Source: Pseudomonas azerbaijanoccidentalis (lineage in GTDB: Bacteria; Pseudomonadota; Gammaproteobacteria; Pseudomonadales; Pseudomonadaceae). From it: a DNA stretch of 64,000 nt. Every line of letters begins with the position of its first letter. Position 1 is the first letter of the stretch. The notes beneath the pieces are model-generated. The model was not told the DNA's origin, did not search any database, and saw only the letters and a list, made by a program, of their open reading frames with translations. Where the stretch lies: contig NZ_JAHSTU010000002.1 of NCBI RefSeq assembly GCF_019145495.1, positions 620,001-684,000 of the forward strand, read 5' to 3'. Positions 27,128-36,192 of the stretch are shown here, one piece after another. The position numbers and the translations under genes are program-made.

Positions 27128-28705
27128 TCAGTTCGCCTCCTGCTCAAGCGTGATCGGCCGGGAGCGCTGGCGGACGGCATCGGTCTCGGCGCCACGCTGC
27201 ATTTTCCAGGCAGCCCACGCGAGGAACAGCCCACTGACCAGGGACGTCAGGTCGAAACCGGCCATGGCCCAGTCTCCGGTGATCAGCGTGACACCCAGGT
27301 GCCAGGGTGTGGTCAGTGCGTTGAGCAACGGCACCGCGCCCAACAACAACGCGGCCAGCGTCAGTTGCTCCACCCACGCGGTGCGACCACGGCGAACCAG
27401 CGCATGCACAAGGCTCAACCCCCAGGCGATGAAGAAACTGTTGACCTCCCAACCCGCCCGCTCGGTCATCTCCAGCGGCAACAATCGGTTGGCCCAGAAG
27501 AACACTGCCACTGCGATGACCAAGCCTGACATGCTGGCAATGTTCAGCACTTCCACCAGCCGCAGCTCGAAGGGCATCACGCCGCTCTTGGCATGTTTGA
27601 GTTGACGCTTGCCGAGCCAGATGACCAGCCCGGTGCCGATCATCGCCGTGCCCGCCAGCCCGCAAACAAAGTACAACCAGCGCAATACCGGACCGGCGAA
27701 ATGGCCCATGTGCAACCCGTAGAAACTGCCGGCGATGGCCATTGGCAAGGGCTGCGCCGGGGTTGCGGCGAGCAGTTGCCCGGTCACGCCGTTAAAGGTC
27801 ACGGCACTGCCAAAGTCATGCACCACACGGTCCGAACCATCGCGCGCCAACACCACTGAAGCATTCGCATCACCCGGATTATTCACCGTCACCCGTCCGA
27901 CCTGCCCGCCCGACCACTGCTCGCGAGCCTTTTCCAGCATCGGCGCCAAGGGTGGCAATGGCGTCGGTTTACCCGCGGATTCCATGATGTTGGTGGCCGG
28001 AAAAACCTCGCTGAAAAACGCTTTTGCATCACCGTTATAGGAGGCCAGGATGCTCGCCGGCATCACCATGCTCATGAAAATCACCAGGCTGCTGTAGGTG
28101 ATCATCAGGTGAAATGGCAGTACCAGCACACCCACCGCGTTATGCCCGTCGAGCCACGAGCGCTGACCCTTGCGTGGGCGGAAGGTGAAGAAGTCTTTGA
28201 AGATTTTCTTGTGGGTGATGATTCCGCTGATCAGCGCAACGAACATCACCATGGCCGCGATGGTCGAGAGCCAGCGGCCCCACGGATAGGGCATTTGCAG
28301 CTGAAAGTGGAAACGATAGAAGAACTCGCCGCCCTGGGTGTCCCGGGCCTGCACTTCACGGCCGGTTTGCGGATCGAGCAGTTTTGCCGTGAGTTGACCG
28401 CGTTCACCGGGTTTGGCCGGCGACTGTTGCCAACGCACCGACAGTGCGGGCTCGCGGGCGTTGGGCAATTCGATGATCCAGCGTGAAGCGCCGGCGGCGT
28501 GTTGCTGCAGGTAATCCTGAGCCAACGCCAGACTGGCTTCGGAGGACACCGAACGTGCAGGGATTTCCGGCTGCATCCAGTGACTGGTTTCGTCCTTGAA
28601 ATAGGCCAGCGTGCCGGTCAGGAAAATCGCAAACAGCAACCAGCCGAAGGTCAAACCGGCCCAGGTGTGCAACCACGCCATCGCCTGGCGAAAACCCTCT
28701 TTCAT
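27128..28705 (-). CDS. PepSY-associated TM protein (putative siderophore-iron reductase)
   Basis: 525 residues. An N-terminal helix with WLHTWAGLTFGWLL, two periplasmic PepSY-like segments and further helices with conserved histidines (YGLHMGHFAGPVLRW) fit the PiuB/FpvG family. In the pyoverdine system the FpvG relative reduces ferric siderophore in the periplasm. ATG at 28705 overlaps the DUF3649 stop as ATGA; a longer reading from 29059 would cover that whole gene and is rejected. Role in this siderophore system is inferred from context. Confidence 0.85.
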   Translation of the reverse strand: MKEGFRQAMAWLHTWAGLTFGWLLFAIFLTGTLAYFKDETSHWMQPEIPARSVSSEASLALAQDYLQQHAAGASRWIIELPNAREPALSVRWQQSPAKPGERGQLTAKLLDPQTGREVQARDTQGGEFFYRFHFQLQMPYPWGRWLSTIAAMVMFVALISGIITHKKIFKDFFTFRPRKGQRSWLDGHNAVGVLVLPFHLMITYSSLVIFMSMVMPASILASYNGDAKAFFSEVFPATNIMESAGKPTPLPPLAPMLEKAREQWSGGQVGRVTVNNPGDANASVVLARDGSDRVVHDFGSAVTFNGVTGQLLAATPAQPLPMAIAGSFYGLHMGHFAGPVLRWLYFVCGLAGTAMIGTGLVIWLGKRQLKHAKSGVMPFELRLVEVLNIASMSGLVIAVAVFFWANRLLPLEMTERAGWEVNSFFIAWGLSLVHALVRRGRTAWVEQLTLAALLLGAVPLLNALTTPWHLGVTLITGDWAMAGFDLTSLVSGLFLAWAAWKMQRGAETDAVRQRSRPITLEQEAN

Positions 28706-29007
28706 GAGCGCTCCATCCAGTAAGCCAACCCGGCCAACGCAGCCAGAATTAGGCTTGAGAGGATCAGACCGAGCCACGCCCGACTGGCTGAGCGACAGGC
28801 AAAGCACCAGATCACCGCCAGCAGATAGACCAGGAACGAACTGGTCATCCCGGTCACGACCGCCTCGGCGCGTGCCATGGGCACCCACAGCGTCAGGCAG
28901 ACGCTGGCCAATGCCGTGACCACATAACCGCCGAACACAGCGGCAAGCACTCGCGAAGTGACCGCCAGTCGATAGGAAACGGGGAGTGTCTTGCTTTTGG
29001 CTTTCAT
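28702..29007 (-). CDS. DUF3649 inner-membrane protein
   Basis: 101 residues, three helices (VTSRVLAAVFGGYVVTALAS, GMTSSFLVYLLAVIWCFA, ILSSLILAALAGLAYWM). DUF3649 genes are regular partners of PepSY and DUF3325 genes in iron uptake loci. AAGG lies six bases upstream of the ATG. First gene of the iron operon, behind a Fur-like site. Confidence 0.8.
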   Translation of the reverse strand: MKAKSKTLPVSYRLAVTSRVLAAVFGGYVVTALASVCLTLWVPMARAEAVVTGMTSSFLVYLLAVIWCFACRSASRAWLGLILSSLILAALAGLAYWMERS

Positions 29008-29066
29008 GTTGCGACCTTGGGAACACGTGAGGCGGCGTGAATGTCACGAAGCCCGGCAAGGCGCAA

Positions 29067-29089
29067 TACTAATGATAAAGATTCTTATA
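29067..29089 (-). promoter_or_regulatory. Fur box upstream of the iron operon
   Basis: TACTAATGATAAAGATTCTTATA resembles the Fur consensus GATAATGATAATCATTATC: inverted AATGATAA and GATTCTTA halves meet around one base. It lies about 60 bases before the DUF3649 start, so iron should repress the DUF3649-PepSY-DUF3325-fecI-fecR unit. Confidence 0.65.
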
Positions 29090-29132
29090 CGCAAAAGAAG
29101 TCAAGCAATGGCCACTTGATAGGTGAGCCCTG

Positions 29133-29163
29133 AAAACAAAACGGGCCTGCAATGCAGGCCCGT
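29133..29163 (-). terminator. Terminator of the HPF/RaiA-like gene
   Basis: ACGGGCCTGCA and TGCAGGCCCGT form an 11-bp stem; on the minus strand TTTTGTTTT follows. Confidence 0.85.
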
Positions 29164-29193
29164 ATCAGTGGCAGGTAAAAATTGAATCAGGCT

Positions 29194-29604
29194 TCAGCCA
29201 TTTTGCGCAGCCTGTTCGTTTTCAAGAAACTCTTCTTCCAGCAGCACGTCGGCGTGAGCCCTGCGCTCGAACGGCACCACGGCAGCGCGTGGTTTGCCTC
29301 GCAATTTGCCGAACAGATGTTCCAGCGCGTGTTCGAGTTTCTCAGCGGCCCCGTCGATCGCCAGTTCCAGGCTGGCGGCTTTATGGGTGACAGAAATCGG
29401 TTGGTGGCCTTTTGGCCTCGCTTCCAACTGGCAGCGCAAATCGTGCGGTCCGGGCTTGTCGCCGTTCTCGTCCCGCAGGTGGACCTCGACGCGTGTCAGG
29501 TCCTCTTCGTATCGTTCGAGCGTGCTCTCAATGGTAGTACGTACCCACTCCTCCAGTCGGATGCTGCTTTGAATATGGTTATCGCTATTGACTTGGATTT
29601 GCAT
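29194..29604 (-). CDS. HPF/RaiA-family ribosome-associated protein
   Basis: 136 residues. The beta-alpha-beta-beta-beta-alpha pattern of HPF/RaiA is recognisable (MQIQVNSDNHI, EEWVRTTIESTLERYEEDLTRVEVHL, ELAIDGAAEKLEHALEHLFGKL), with a short acidic tail. Members bind the small ribosomal subunit and promote hibernation or stress survival. It is not the rpoN-linked hpf, so it is a paralogue. AGGG precedes the ATG. Confidence 0.8.
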   Translation of the reverse strand: MQIQVNSDNHIQSSIRLEEWVRTTIESTLERYEEDLTRVEVHLRDENGDKPGPHDLRCQLEARPKGHQPISVTHKAASLELAIDGAAEKLEHALEHLFGKLRGKPRAAVVPFERRAHADVLLEEEFLENEQAAQNG

Positions 29605-29818
29605 AGTTCATCCCTTATTTCAGCTAGCTCGCGAGAGGCCGGTCAGCTAAGCCCTTGGGCGTCATCACCGTGACCTCTTACTTACACAATCGGTCTGTAC
29701 GATGAACAATTCAACCCCTAAAAAAAGATAAATTTCTAATCGCAAAAAAAGCCGGACAACCGGCAAAAGCGCTGTTAAGGTCGGGAGTTGAGTCGCCCTG
29801 CCCTCACGTAATAATTGC

Positions 29819-30766
29819 TCACATTTGCCGCTCCCCCAGCGGATGCAAGCCACGAAAAATCCCCGCCTCTTCCACCAGCCAGTCATGTACCGCACGCACG
29901 CCCGGATGACTCAGCGCACCCGGCGCATAGAGCACCATGTAGCGTTTGTGATTGGGCACCGTCAGCCCAAACGGCACGATCAACGCCCCGCGCTCCAACT
30001 CATCGTTGAGCAACGTTCGCCGGGCAATCGCTACCCCCATACCGGCGATGGCCGCTTCGATGGTCAGGTGATTGCGATTGAACGTGTGCCCTCGCCGTAC
30101 ATCCGCGCCTTCGAAGCCGATGGCGTTGAGATAGAACTCCCATTCCGCGTACTCGTAGCTACCACGCCAGGCCGTGATGTCGTGTAGTAACGGAAAATGC
30201 ATCAGGTCCGCCGGACCATGCAGCGGAGGCCGACCACGCAACAGGCTCGGCGCGCACACCGGAAAAATCTGCTCATCGAGCAAGGCTGTGGATAACAAGC
30301 CGGGATAACTGCCGTCGTTCAGGTCGATGGCCAGGTCGAAATCGCCCTCGTGAAGCGGCACGCTGCTGTCCTCGGCCACCAGGCGCAGTTGAATGTCTGG
30401 AAAGCGCTGCTGCAACCGAGGCAAGCGCGGGGTCAGCCACTTGCTGAGGAAAGACGGAATCGAACGCACCCGCAGGGTTCCGCTGATCATGCCGGCATCC
30501 AGGCGGCGCAATTCGGCATCAATGCTGCCGTAGGCCTCGTTGACCGTAATGGCCAGTCGCTGGCCTTCGGCACTCAACTCCACGCCGCGAGCACGTCGAT
30601 GAAACAGACGAAACCCCAAGCGTTCTTCCAACTGACGAATCTGCTGGCTCACCGCCCCCGGCGTGATGTGCAGTTCTTCGGCGCAGCGGGTGAACGACAA
30701 GTGCCGGGCGGCACAGGAAAACACCTGCAGCCACACGTAGGTCTGGGCGTGCAATTGACGGCTCAT
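29819..30766 (-). CDS. LysR-family transcriptional regulator (GcvA/AmpR-like)
   Basis: 315 residues. The winged helix at residues 10-70 ([28 protein letters not shown]) and the periplasmic-binding-like effector domain are complete; the variant FTRAAEELHIT-type helix is typical of the GcvA/AmpR branch. It is transcribed away from the serine deaminase gene, so control of serine breakdown is the natural inference. Confidence 0.88.
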   Translation of the reverse strand: MSRQLHAQTYVWLQVFSCAARHLSFTRCAEELHITPGAVSQQIRQLEERLGFRLFHRRARGVELSAEGQRLAITVNEAYGSIDAELRRLDAGMISGTLRVRSIPSFLSKWLTPRLPRLQQRFPDIQLRLVAEDSSVPLHEGDFDLAIDLNDGSYPGLLSTALLDEQIFPVCAPSLLRGRPPLHGPADLMHFPLLHDITAWRGSYEYAEWEFYLNAIGFEGADVRRGHTFNRNHLTIEAAIAGMGVAIARRTLLNDELERGALIVPFGLTVPNHKRYMVLYAPGALSHPGVRAVHDWLVEEAGIFRGLHPLGERQM

Positions 30767-30901
30767 CGTTTAGTCCTGCTAAAGGCTGTCTTAGGAAGTT
30801 TCGTTGGTCACGTAGGACCGTGGCAGGCAGTATCGCTGAAAGTGCGCTTGTCCTACAAAAATGGCAGCGATTCATCTTCCATTGCAGGAATAGGCTTTAG
30901 C

Positions 30902-32278
30902 ATGGCTATCAGTGTTTTTGATCTCTTCAAAGTCGGGATCGGCCCATCCAGCTCCCATACCGTTGGTCCGATGCGCGCGGCGGCGACCTTTGTCCAAGCG
31001 TTGATCGATCAGTCTTTGCTGCGCGATGTGCGACGGGTAGAGATCCGCCTCTATGGCTCCCTGTCAGCCACCGGCGTTGGTCACGCCACCGACCGCGCCT
31101 GCGTCATGGGCCTGATGGGCGAATGGCCGGACAGCATCGACCCCACCACCATCGACAGCCGCATCCACACCCTGCGCGAAACCGCTGAGCTTTCCCTGGC
31201 GGGCCAGGTCACGATTGCATTCGACTGGAAACGCGACCTCCTGCTGCTCGACGAGAGCCTGCCTTACCACCCCAACGCCATGTCCCTGACAGCCTTCGGC
31301 GAAACCGGCGAGCTGTTCGAGCAGACGTATTATTCGGTTGGCGGTGGTTTCATCATCGAAGCGGCAGAAGCCGAATCCGGCGTTGCACCGGCCAGCGACG
31401 TGGTGTTGCCGTACGATTTTTCCAGCGCTGTGGAATTGCTCCAGCTCTGCAACCAACACGGTCTGCGGATTTCCGAATTGATGATGGCCAACGAACGGGC
31501 CTGGCGCAGTGACGCCGAGATCCGTCAGGGCCTGCTGCACATCTGGTCGGTGATGCGCGAGTGCGTCGAGCAAGGCTTGCAACACGAAGGCATCCTGCCC
31601 GGTGGTCTGAATGTGCCGCGTCGTGCGGCAAAACTGCACCGCAGCCTGTTGGAAATCGGCAAGCCGAACGTTATCACCTCGACCCTCTCGGCGATGGAAT
31701 GGGTCAACCTGTTCGCCCTCGCCGTGAACGAAGAAAACGCCGCCGGCGGGCGCATGGTAACCGCGCCGACCAACGGCGCCGCGGGGATCATTCCAGCAGT
31801 TTTGCACTACTACATGAAATTCAATCCGGACGCGTCTGACGATGACGTTGTCGCGTTCTTCCTGGGCGCCGCAGCCGTCGGCATTCTGTGCAAGAAAAAC
31901 GCCTCGATCTCCGGCGCTGAAGTCGGCTGTCAGGGTGAAGTCGGTTCGGCTTGTGCCATGGCCGCCGCCGGTTTGGCAGAGGTGCTGGGCGCGACCCCGG
32001 AGCAGTTGGAAAATGCCGCGGAAATCGGCCTGGAACACAACCTCGGCCTAACCTGCGACCCGGTGGGCGGGCTGGTGCAAGTGCCATGCATCGAGCGCAA
32101 TGCAATCGCCGCGGTGAAAGCGATCAACGCTACACAGATGGCCCTGCGCGGCGATGGCAAACACTTCATCTCGCTGGATCGGGTGATCCGCACCATGCGC
32201 GACACAGGCGCCGACATGCACGACAAGTACAAGGAAACTTCCCGCGGCGGTCTGGCGGTGAACTGGGTGGAGTGCTGA
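30902..32278 (+). CDS. L-serine ammonia-lyase (iron-sulfur, single chain)
   Basis: 458 residues, the length of SdaA/SdaB enzymes with fused beta and alpha domains. [14 protein letters not shown] near the N-terminus is the beta-domain signature, and the [4Fe-4S] cysteines lie in ILCKKN, EVGCQGE and [14 protein letters not shown]. It deaminates L-serine to pyruvate. No glycine-cleavage genes are adjacent, unlike the gcv-linked copy known in P. aeruginosa. ATG chosen at the family start; an AGGC precedes it. Confidence 0.93.
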   Translation: MAISVFDLFKVGIGPSSSHTVGPMRAAATFVQALIDQSLLRDVRRVEIRLYGSLSATGVGHATDRACVMGLMGEWPDSIDPTTIDSRIHTLRETAELSLAGQVTIAFDWKRDLLLLDESLPYHPNAMSLTAFGETGELFEQTYYSVGGGFIIEAAEAESGVAPASDVVLPYDFSSAVELLQLCNQHGLRISELMMANERAWRSDAEIRQGLLHIWSVMRECVEQGLQHEGILPGGLNVPRRAAKLHRSLLEIGKPNVITSTLSAMEWVNLFALAVNEENAAGGRMVTAPTNGAAGIIPAVLHYYMKFNPDASDDDVVAFFLGAAAVGILCKKNASISGAEVGCQGEVGSACAMAAAGLAEVLGATPEQLENAAEIGLEHNLGLTCDPVGGLVQVPCIERNAIAAVKAINATQMALRGDGKHFISLDRVIRTMRDTGADMHDKYKETSRGGLAVNWVEC

Positions 32279-32297
32279 TCGTTTTGGAGGCACGTTG

Positions 32298-32360
32298 GGG
32301 TTTACTGCCCTGAAACGGGCAGGTAAACAGAAGGCGGGCCGTGGTGCCCGCCTTCTTTTT
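32298..32360 (+). terminator. Two consecutive hairpins ending the serine deaminase transcript
   Basis: GTTTACTGCCC/GGGCAGGTAAAC makes the first stem. AGAAGGCGGGC/GCCCGCCTTCT with TTTTT makes a strong second terminator. Confidence 0.85.
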
Positions 32361-32522
32361 GCCCGTGATCATTGTCCGACAATTTAGTCGGCATGCACCT
32401 TGCTACACCCCTGTTGGAACAATGATGGCGATATGGCCGTGAAATGCCGGTGGTCCGGCGTTGCGAACCAACCCGATCACGGCCGGTCAACAACTGCACG
32501 TTCAATCAGGCGGTGACGCATC

Positions 32523-32840
32523 ATGGACAACCCTTTTCAGCTCATTACCGATGCCTTTGCAGCGGATTATCAGATCAACCTGAGCATTCAGGGTCTGGAC
32601 GGCAGCATCATGCTGACTCTCTCCAACAGCGGTCGGGTCGTTGCCAAACGCATGATCAGCACCGAACAGCGCAATGACCCCGAACGCCTTAAACGGCTGG
32701 TGCAGAGCATTCAGTTCGGCATAGCCATCGAACAGGGCCACAGCGCCGTGGCCATCCTTGAATCCATGACCGATGGCGGCGCGCGCACCTTGCCGCCGCC
32801 ACCCGCCAAAGGACGACATCGCCCTGCCATGGGGCTTTAA
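32523..32840 (+). CDS. DUF3509 protein
   Basis: 105 residues: a mixed alpha/beta fold (YQINLSIQGLDGSIMLTLSN, VVAKRMIS, GIAIEQGHSAVAIL) with a proline-rich tail. DUF3509 is a small family found mainly in pseudomonads with no known function. Its TAA stop overlaps the psiE stop by four bases (TTAA). Confidence 0.78.
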   Translation: MDNPFQLITDAFAADYQINLSIQGLDGSIMLTLSNSGRVVAKRMISTEQRNDPERLKRLVQSIQFGIAIEQGHSAVAILESMTDGGARTLPPPPAKGRHRPAMGL

Positions 32841-33337
32841 AGCTCGCCCTTCTCCACTTCCGGATGTTCACTGGAACCCGCACCGGTCTTACGGTGCGGG
32901 TTTTCTATCTTCACCGATGGGAACTGCGACGAAGCATAACGCACCACCAGAATCGCAAACGCCAGCAGCAGAATCCCGCCGCACAGGTAGATGATTCCCA
33001 GGTCGGGCGGATTGTGGTGCGACACGTTGGAAATCAGCAGACGGGTCAGCGCGGTGATCGCCACGTAGATCAGGAAGCGCACAGGCATGTGGTTGGTCTT
33101 GAAGTAAATCCCGACCATCGCCCCCAGTTCCAGGTAGATGAACAGCAGCAGGATGTCATCGATCTTGATATGCCCCTGTTCGAGCATCCCGAGAAATTCC
33201 ATCACCGCCGCCCACGCGGTCACCGCACCGATGGCGAACAGCGCCAGGTAGTGAAAGGTTTCGACGAACAGGTTGCCCAGGGACTCGGCCAGTTCATGCA
33301 CGTTTTGCCGCAGCTTTTCGGCCCAGTTGATTTTCAC
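32837..33337 (-). CDS. psiE: Phosphate-starvation-inducible PsiE family protein
   Basis: 166 residues with four membrane helices (FHYLALFAIGAVTAWAAV, ILLLFIYLELGAMVGIYF, FLIYVAITALTRLLIS, IIYLCGGILLLAFAILVV), the arrangement of PsiE. Known from E. coli as phosphate-starvation induced; molecular role unknown. Convergent with the DUF3509 gene, sharing a TTAA that provides both stop codons. No pho box was identified by eye. Confidence 0.88.
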   Translation of the reverse strand: MKINWAEKLRQNVHELAESLGNLFVETFHYLALFAIGAVTAWAAVMEFLGMLEQGHIKIDDILLLFIYLELGAMVGIYFKTNHMPVRFLIYVAITALTRLLISNVSHHNPPDLGIIYLCGGILLLAFAILVVRYASSQFPSVKIENPHRKTGAGSSEHPEVEKGEL

Positions 33338-33554
33338 GATGATGCTTCCTTAGGTCGGCTCGACCGGATAATGCGGGTTGGACGTGACGGTTTTCTGCAT
33401 GCAGAAAAAAGGCCACTCCATGATGGCGATCAGCCCTCAATCACGCGCCGTGGCGTTTGGTCGCACCTCTGGCGACCAGGACCTGACAAACCCTGAATCC
33501 GGACTACATTAAAAAGCCACTACCCAAAGCAAAGGGATTCGCTTATCCTTTTCG

Positions 33555-33570
33555 CTGTATATAGATACAG
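33555..33570 (+). promoter_or_regulatory. LexA (SOS) box upstream of yebG
   Basis: CTGTATATAGATACAG fits the consensus CTG-N10-CAG with the expected AT-rich centre, flanked by A/T (TA on the right). It ends about 45 bases before the yebG start codon. Confidence 0.8.
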
Positions 33571-33613
33571 TAGTCGAAACCGACAACCAATGTGAAGGCA
33601 TGTGAGGTGGTGA

Positions 33614-33955
33614 ATGGCCGTCGAAGTGGTATACCGCAGCAGCCGAGATCTGGAGCGCTTGTTCATGGATAAAGCCGAAGCTGACCGTCATGACAAAATG
33701 CTCGAACTGGCCGAGTTGCTGGCTGAAGTGTTGCAAAAAGCCGTTCCGTCCCTGACCGAGCAGCAAGTGGAAGAAGCCGGGATCTACATGGCGAAGAATC
33801 GCGATGTGTTCGCCAAGGCATTCAAGAGCCAGCCGGACGCCCTGTCCGAATTGCTGACCGCGCCGGCTGAAGTCGCGCAAACAGTGGAAGCGGTTGAAGC
33901 CGAAGAACCCGCGGCACCGGCCAAACCGGCCAAGGCACCGAAAGCTGCAAAGTGA
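33614..33955 (+). CDS. yebG: YebG-family SOS-induced protein
   Basis: 113 residues. The N-terminus MAVEVVYRSSRDLERLFMDK and the helical region KMLELAELLAEVL match YebG; the C-terminus is an Ala/Pro/Lys-rich low-complexity tail from about residue 92. YebG is a LexA-regulated gene of unclear biochemical role in DNA damage. GAGGTGG lies before the ATG, and a LexA box lies upstream. Confidence 0.9.
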   Translation: MAVEVVYRSSRDLERLFMDKAEADRHDKMLELAELLAEVLQKAVPSLTEQQVEEAGIYMAKNRDVFAKAFKSQPDALSELLTAPAEVAQTVEAVEAEEPAAPAKPAKAPKAAK

Positions 33956-33969
33956 CAACCGAATTGAAT

Positions 33970-34003
33970 AGGCCCTGAGTCGAATGGCTCAGGGCCTTTT
34001 TCA
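33970..34003 (+). terminator. Terminator of yebG
   Basis: AGGCCCTGAG and CTCAGGGCCT form a 10-bp stem, followed by TTTTTC. Confidence 0.85.
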
Positions 34004-34012
34004 TTTTCAGAA

Positions 34013-34088
34013 TCAAAAGATCGCTGCCTTCGGTAGCTCCTACTTGGGATTGCATACATCCTGTAGGAGCTGCCGAAGGCTGCGATCT
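34013..34088. repeat. REP inverted pair
   Basis: AAAAGATCGCTGCCTTCGGTAGCTCCTAC and GTAGGAGCTGCCGAAGGCTGCGATC are inverted; the left arm has diverged at two bases. It lies between converging genes. Confidence 0.85.
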
Positions 34089-34097
34089 ATTCACCTT

Positions 34098-35117
34098 CTA
34101 TCGATACAACACTTTCTCAGCCAATTCGTCCGCCACACGCGCCGGCGAACGTTTTTCCGCCTGAGCATGGGCAAAGACTTCGGTCAGCCGTGAACTGATC
34201 TTCGACAAATGCGCGGTGATGGTCGGCAGCTCTTCACCCCGGTGCTTGAGCGAAACGTAGATCAGGCCACCGGCATTGATCACGTAATCCGGCGCATAGA
34301 GGATGCCGCGTCGCTCCAGTTGATCGGCGACGTCCAGGTGAGTCAGTTGGTTGTTCGCCGAGCCGGCCACCGCCGAGCAGCGCAATTGCGTCACGCTGTG
34401 ACTGTTGAGCACCCCGCCCAGGCCGCACGGCGCGAGAATGTCGCAAGGCGTACTCAGCAATGCATCGTTGGCAATGGGATGCGCACCCAGTTGCTCCATG
34501 GCCAACTGCACTTTGCCATGATCGATGTCACTGACCAATAGTTCGGCACCGGCGGCATGCAGTTGTTCGGCGAGGGCAAATCCGACATTGCCCAGGCCCT
34601 GGATGGCCACGCGCAAGCCTTCGAGGTTATCGCTTCCCAGACGAGCCATGGCGGTGGCGCGTATGCCGGTGAAAACGCCCATCGCCGCATGCGGCGCAGG
34701 GTCGCCTGCCGAGGTGGTGCTGGTGACGTGCTGGGTTTGTTGCGCGATGCAATCCATGTCCGCCACCGATGTGCCGCTGTCGATCGCGGTGATGTAGCGC
34801 CCGTCGAGCTGATCGATACAGCGCCCGAACGCTTCGAACAGCGCTCCACGGTTGGCAACATGCGCAGGCCGGACAATCACTGCCACGCCACCGCCCTGGG
34901 CCAGGCCGGCCAGTGCAGCCTTGTAACTCATGCCTTGAGCAAGGCGTATGGCATCCTCGACCGCGGATTCGTCGCTGGGGTAGGCAAGGTAACGACAACC
35001 GCCCAGGGCAGGCCCCAGTCGGCTGTTATGAATGGCAATGACCGCCTTCAACCCGGTGACCGGGTCGACGCTCAGATGCAGCGATTCAAGGCGAGTGCTT
35101 TGCATGAGAGCGAACAT
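34098..35117 (-). CDS. Leucine/phenylalanine/valine dehydrogenase-like protein lacking the catalytic lysine
   Basis: 339 residues, matching amino-acid dehydrogenases over the whole length: GPALGGCR near residue 35, substrate-side Lys66 in MSYKAALAGL, Asp113 in TAIDSGTS, the Rossmann loop QGLGNVG, and YAPDYVINAGG. In the enzymes known to be active the GGGK motif carries the catalytic lysine (Lys80 in Bacillus LeuDH). Here it reads GGGV (Val78, codon GTG). Oxidative deamination may therefore be weak or absent. Fold certain; activity doubtful. Confidence 0.82.
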   Translation of the reverse strand: MFALMQSTRLESLHLSVDPVTGLKAVIAIHNSRLGPALGGCRYLAYPSDESAVEDAIRLAQGMSYKAALAGLAQGGGVAVIVRPAHVANRGALFEAFGRCIDQLDGRYITAIDSGTSVADMDCIAQQTQHVTSTTSAGDPAPHAAMGVFTGIRATAMARLGSDNLEGLRVAIQGLGNVGFALAEQLHAAGAELLVSDIDHGKVQLAMEQLGAHPIANDALLSTPCDILAPCGLGGVLNSHSVTQLRCSAVAGSANNQLTHLDVADQLERRGILYAPDYVINAGGLIYVSLKHRGEELPTITAHLSKISSRLTEVFAHAQAEKRSPARVADELAEKVLYR

Positions 35118-35300
35118 CGTAAGGCTCCCGAATCACTTCTTGTAGTCGCCAGTATAGGCTTGCGCTCAAAAATTGCAGAAGCGCACCGGAATAAGCGAGG
35201 CCGCCGTACAGTCTTTCGGAAATAACCTGTTGCCAGCTATGTAAGGCACTGGACGAATGCGGGAGACGGGGCTAAAACGAGGCATTGCCCGGAGATTTCA

Positions 35301-36104
35301 ATGACGCCGCGCCAATCGTTTTTCGCTTGCCTGCAACGTTCACCGCCTGCCCTGTTCGAGGCGGCGTTGTGGATCTGCGCCGAACATGACAGCGAGGTTA
35401 ATCCCGAGGCCGTGCTGGCAAATGTGCGAGAACTGCAACAACGGGTCAGTGGCAACTTGCCGATGCTGCCGGTGAGCGAACTGGCGCAGCCGTTGCTGCG
35501 GCGCATGAATGACCTGGGTTTTGCTCAGGACGATGCCACGCCCTTACGCCCGCACGCGGCGTTGATCGATAAAGTGCTGGAGCGCCGACGCGGGCAACCG
35601 CTGGCCTTGGGGTTGATTGCACTGGAACTGGCCAGGGGCCTGGAAATCCCGCTGGTCGGGGTGAATTTCCCCGGGCATTTCCTGCTGCGTGTACCCGGTG
35701 CCGATCACTTGCTCGATCCCTGCGGCGGCCGCCGACTTTATCCCAACGATTGCCGGGAACTGCTGCAACGCCAATACGGCCCGAACATGAAGCTCAGTGC
35801 CGATCACCTGGTAACGGCCGACCCCGTGCACATGCTGCAACGCCTGTCGCGCAACCTGCGCCAGTTGCACCTTTCCCACGACGATTTTATCGGTGCCCTG
35901 ATCGATGCCGAACGCGTGCTGGAACTGGGTAACGCCAGTGCCGCTGACTACCTGGCCCGCGCCAGTCTTTATCAACGGCTGGACTGCCCCAACGCCGAGC
36001 GTTTCGATCTGGAGCATGCGTTGCTGCTCAGTGATGACCCGATCCAGCGGATCAGGCTTACGGAGCGTTTGGGGCATTTACCGCCCAATTCGGTCGTCCA
36101 TTAA
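35301..36104 (+). CDS. SirB1/transglutaminase-like family protein
   Basis: 267 residues. The middle region (LERRRGQPLALGLIALELARGLEIPLVGVNFPGHFLLR in pieces) has the SirB1 transglutaminase-like signature, and the C-terminus (residues 190-260) reads like tetratricopeptide helices (ASAADYLARASLYQRL). The canonical cysteine of transglutaminases is absent (Gly-Leu-Ile in that area), as is usual in this family. Role unknown. GGAGA precedes the ATG. Confidence 0.82.
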   Translation: MTPRQSFFACLQRSPPALFEAALWICAEHDSEVNPEAVLANVRELQQRVSGNLPMLPVSELAQPLLRRMNDLGFAQDDATPLRPHAALIDKVLERRRGQPLALGLIALELARGLEIPLVGVNFPGHFLLRVPGADHLLDPCGGRRLYPNDCRELLQRQYGPNMKLSADHLVTADPVHMLQRLSRNLRQLHLSHDDFIGALIDAERVLELGNASAADYLARASLYQRLDCPNAERFDLEHALLLSDDPIQRIRLTERLGHLPPNSVVH

Positions 36105-36107
36105 AAG

Positions 36108-36180
36108 CAAAAGATCGCAGCCTTCGACAGCTCCCACATTGAATTAGTGTAGGAGCTGCCGAAGGCTGCGATCTTTTGAT
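36108..36180. repeat. REP inverted pair
   Basis: AAAAGATCGCAGCCTTCGACAGCTCCCAC and GTAGGAGCTGCCGAAGGCTGCGATCTTTT face each other, between converging genes. Confidence 0.85.
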
Positions 36181-36192
36181 CTTGTTTCTGAT

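Noticed and set aside
27128..29059. Extended 643-residue PepSY reading
   Set aside because: It includes the whole DUF3649 gene in another frame; the ATGA overlap at 28702-28705 marks the true start.
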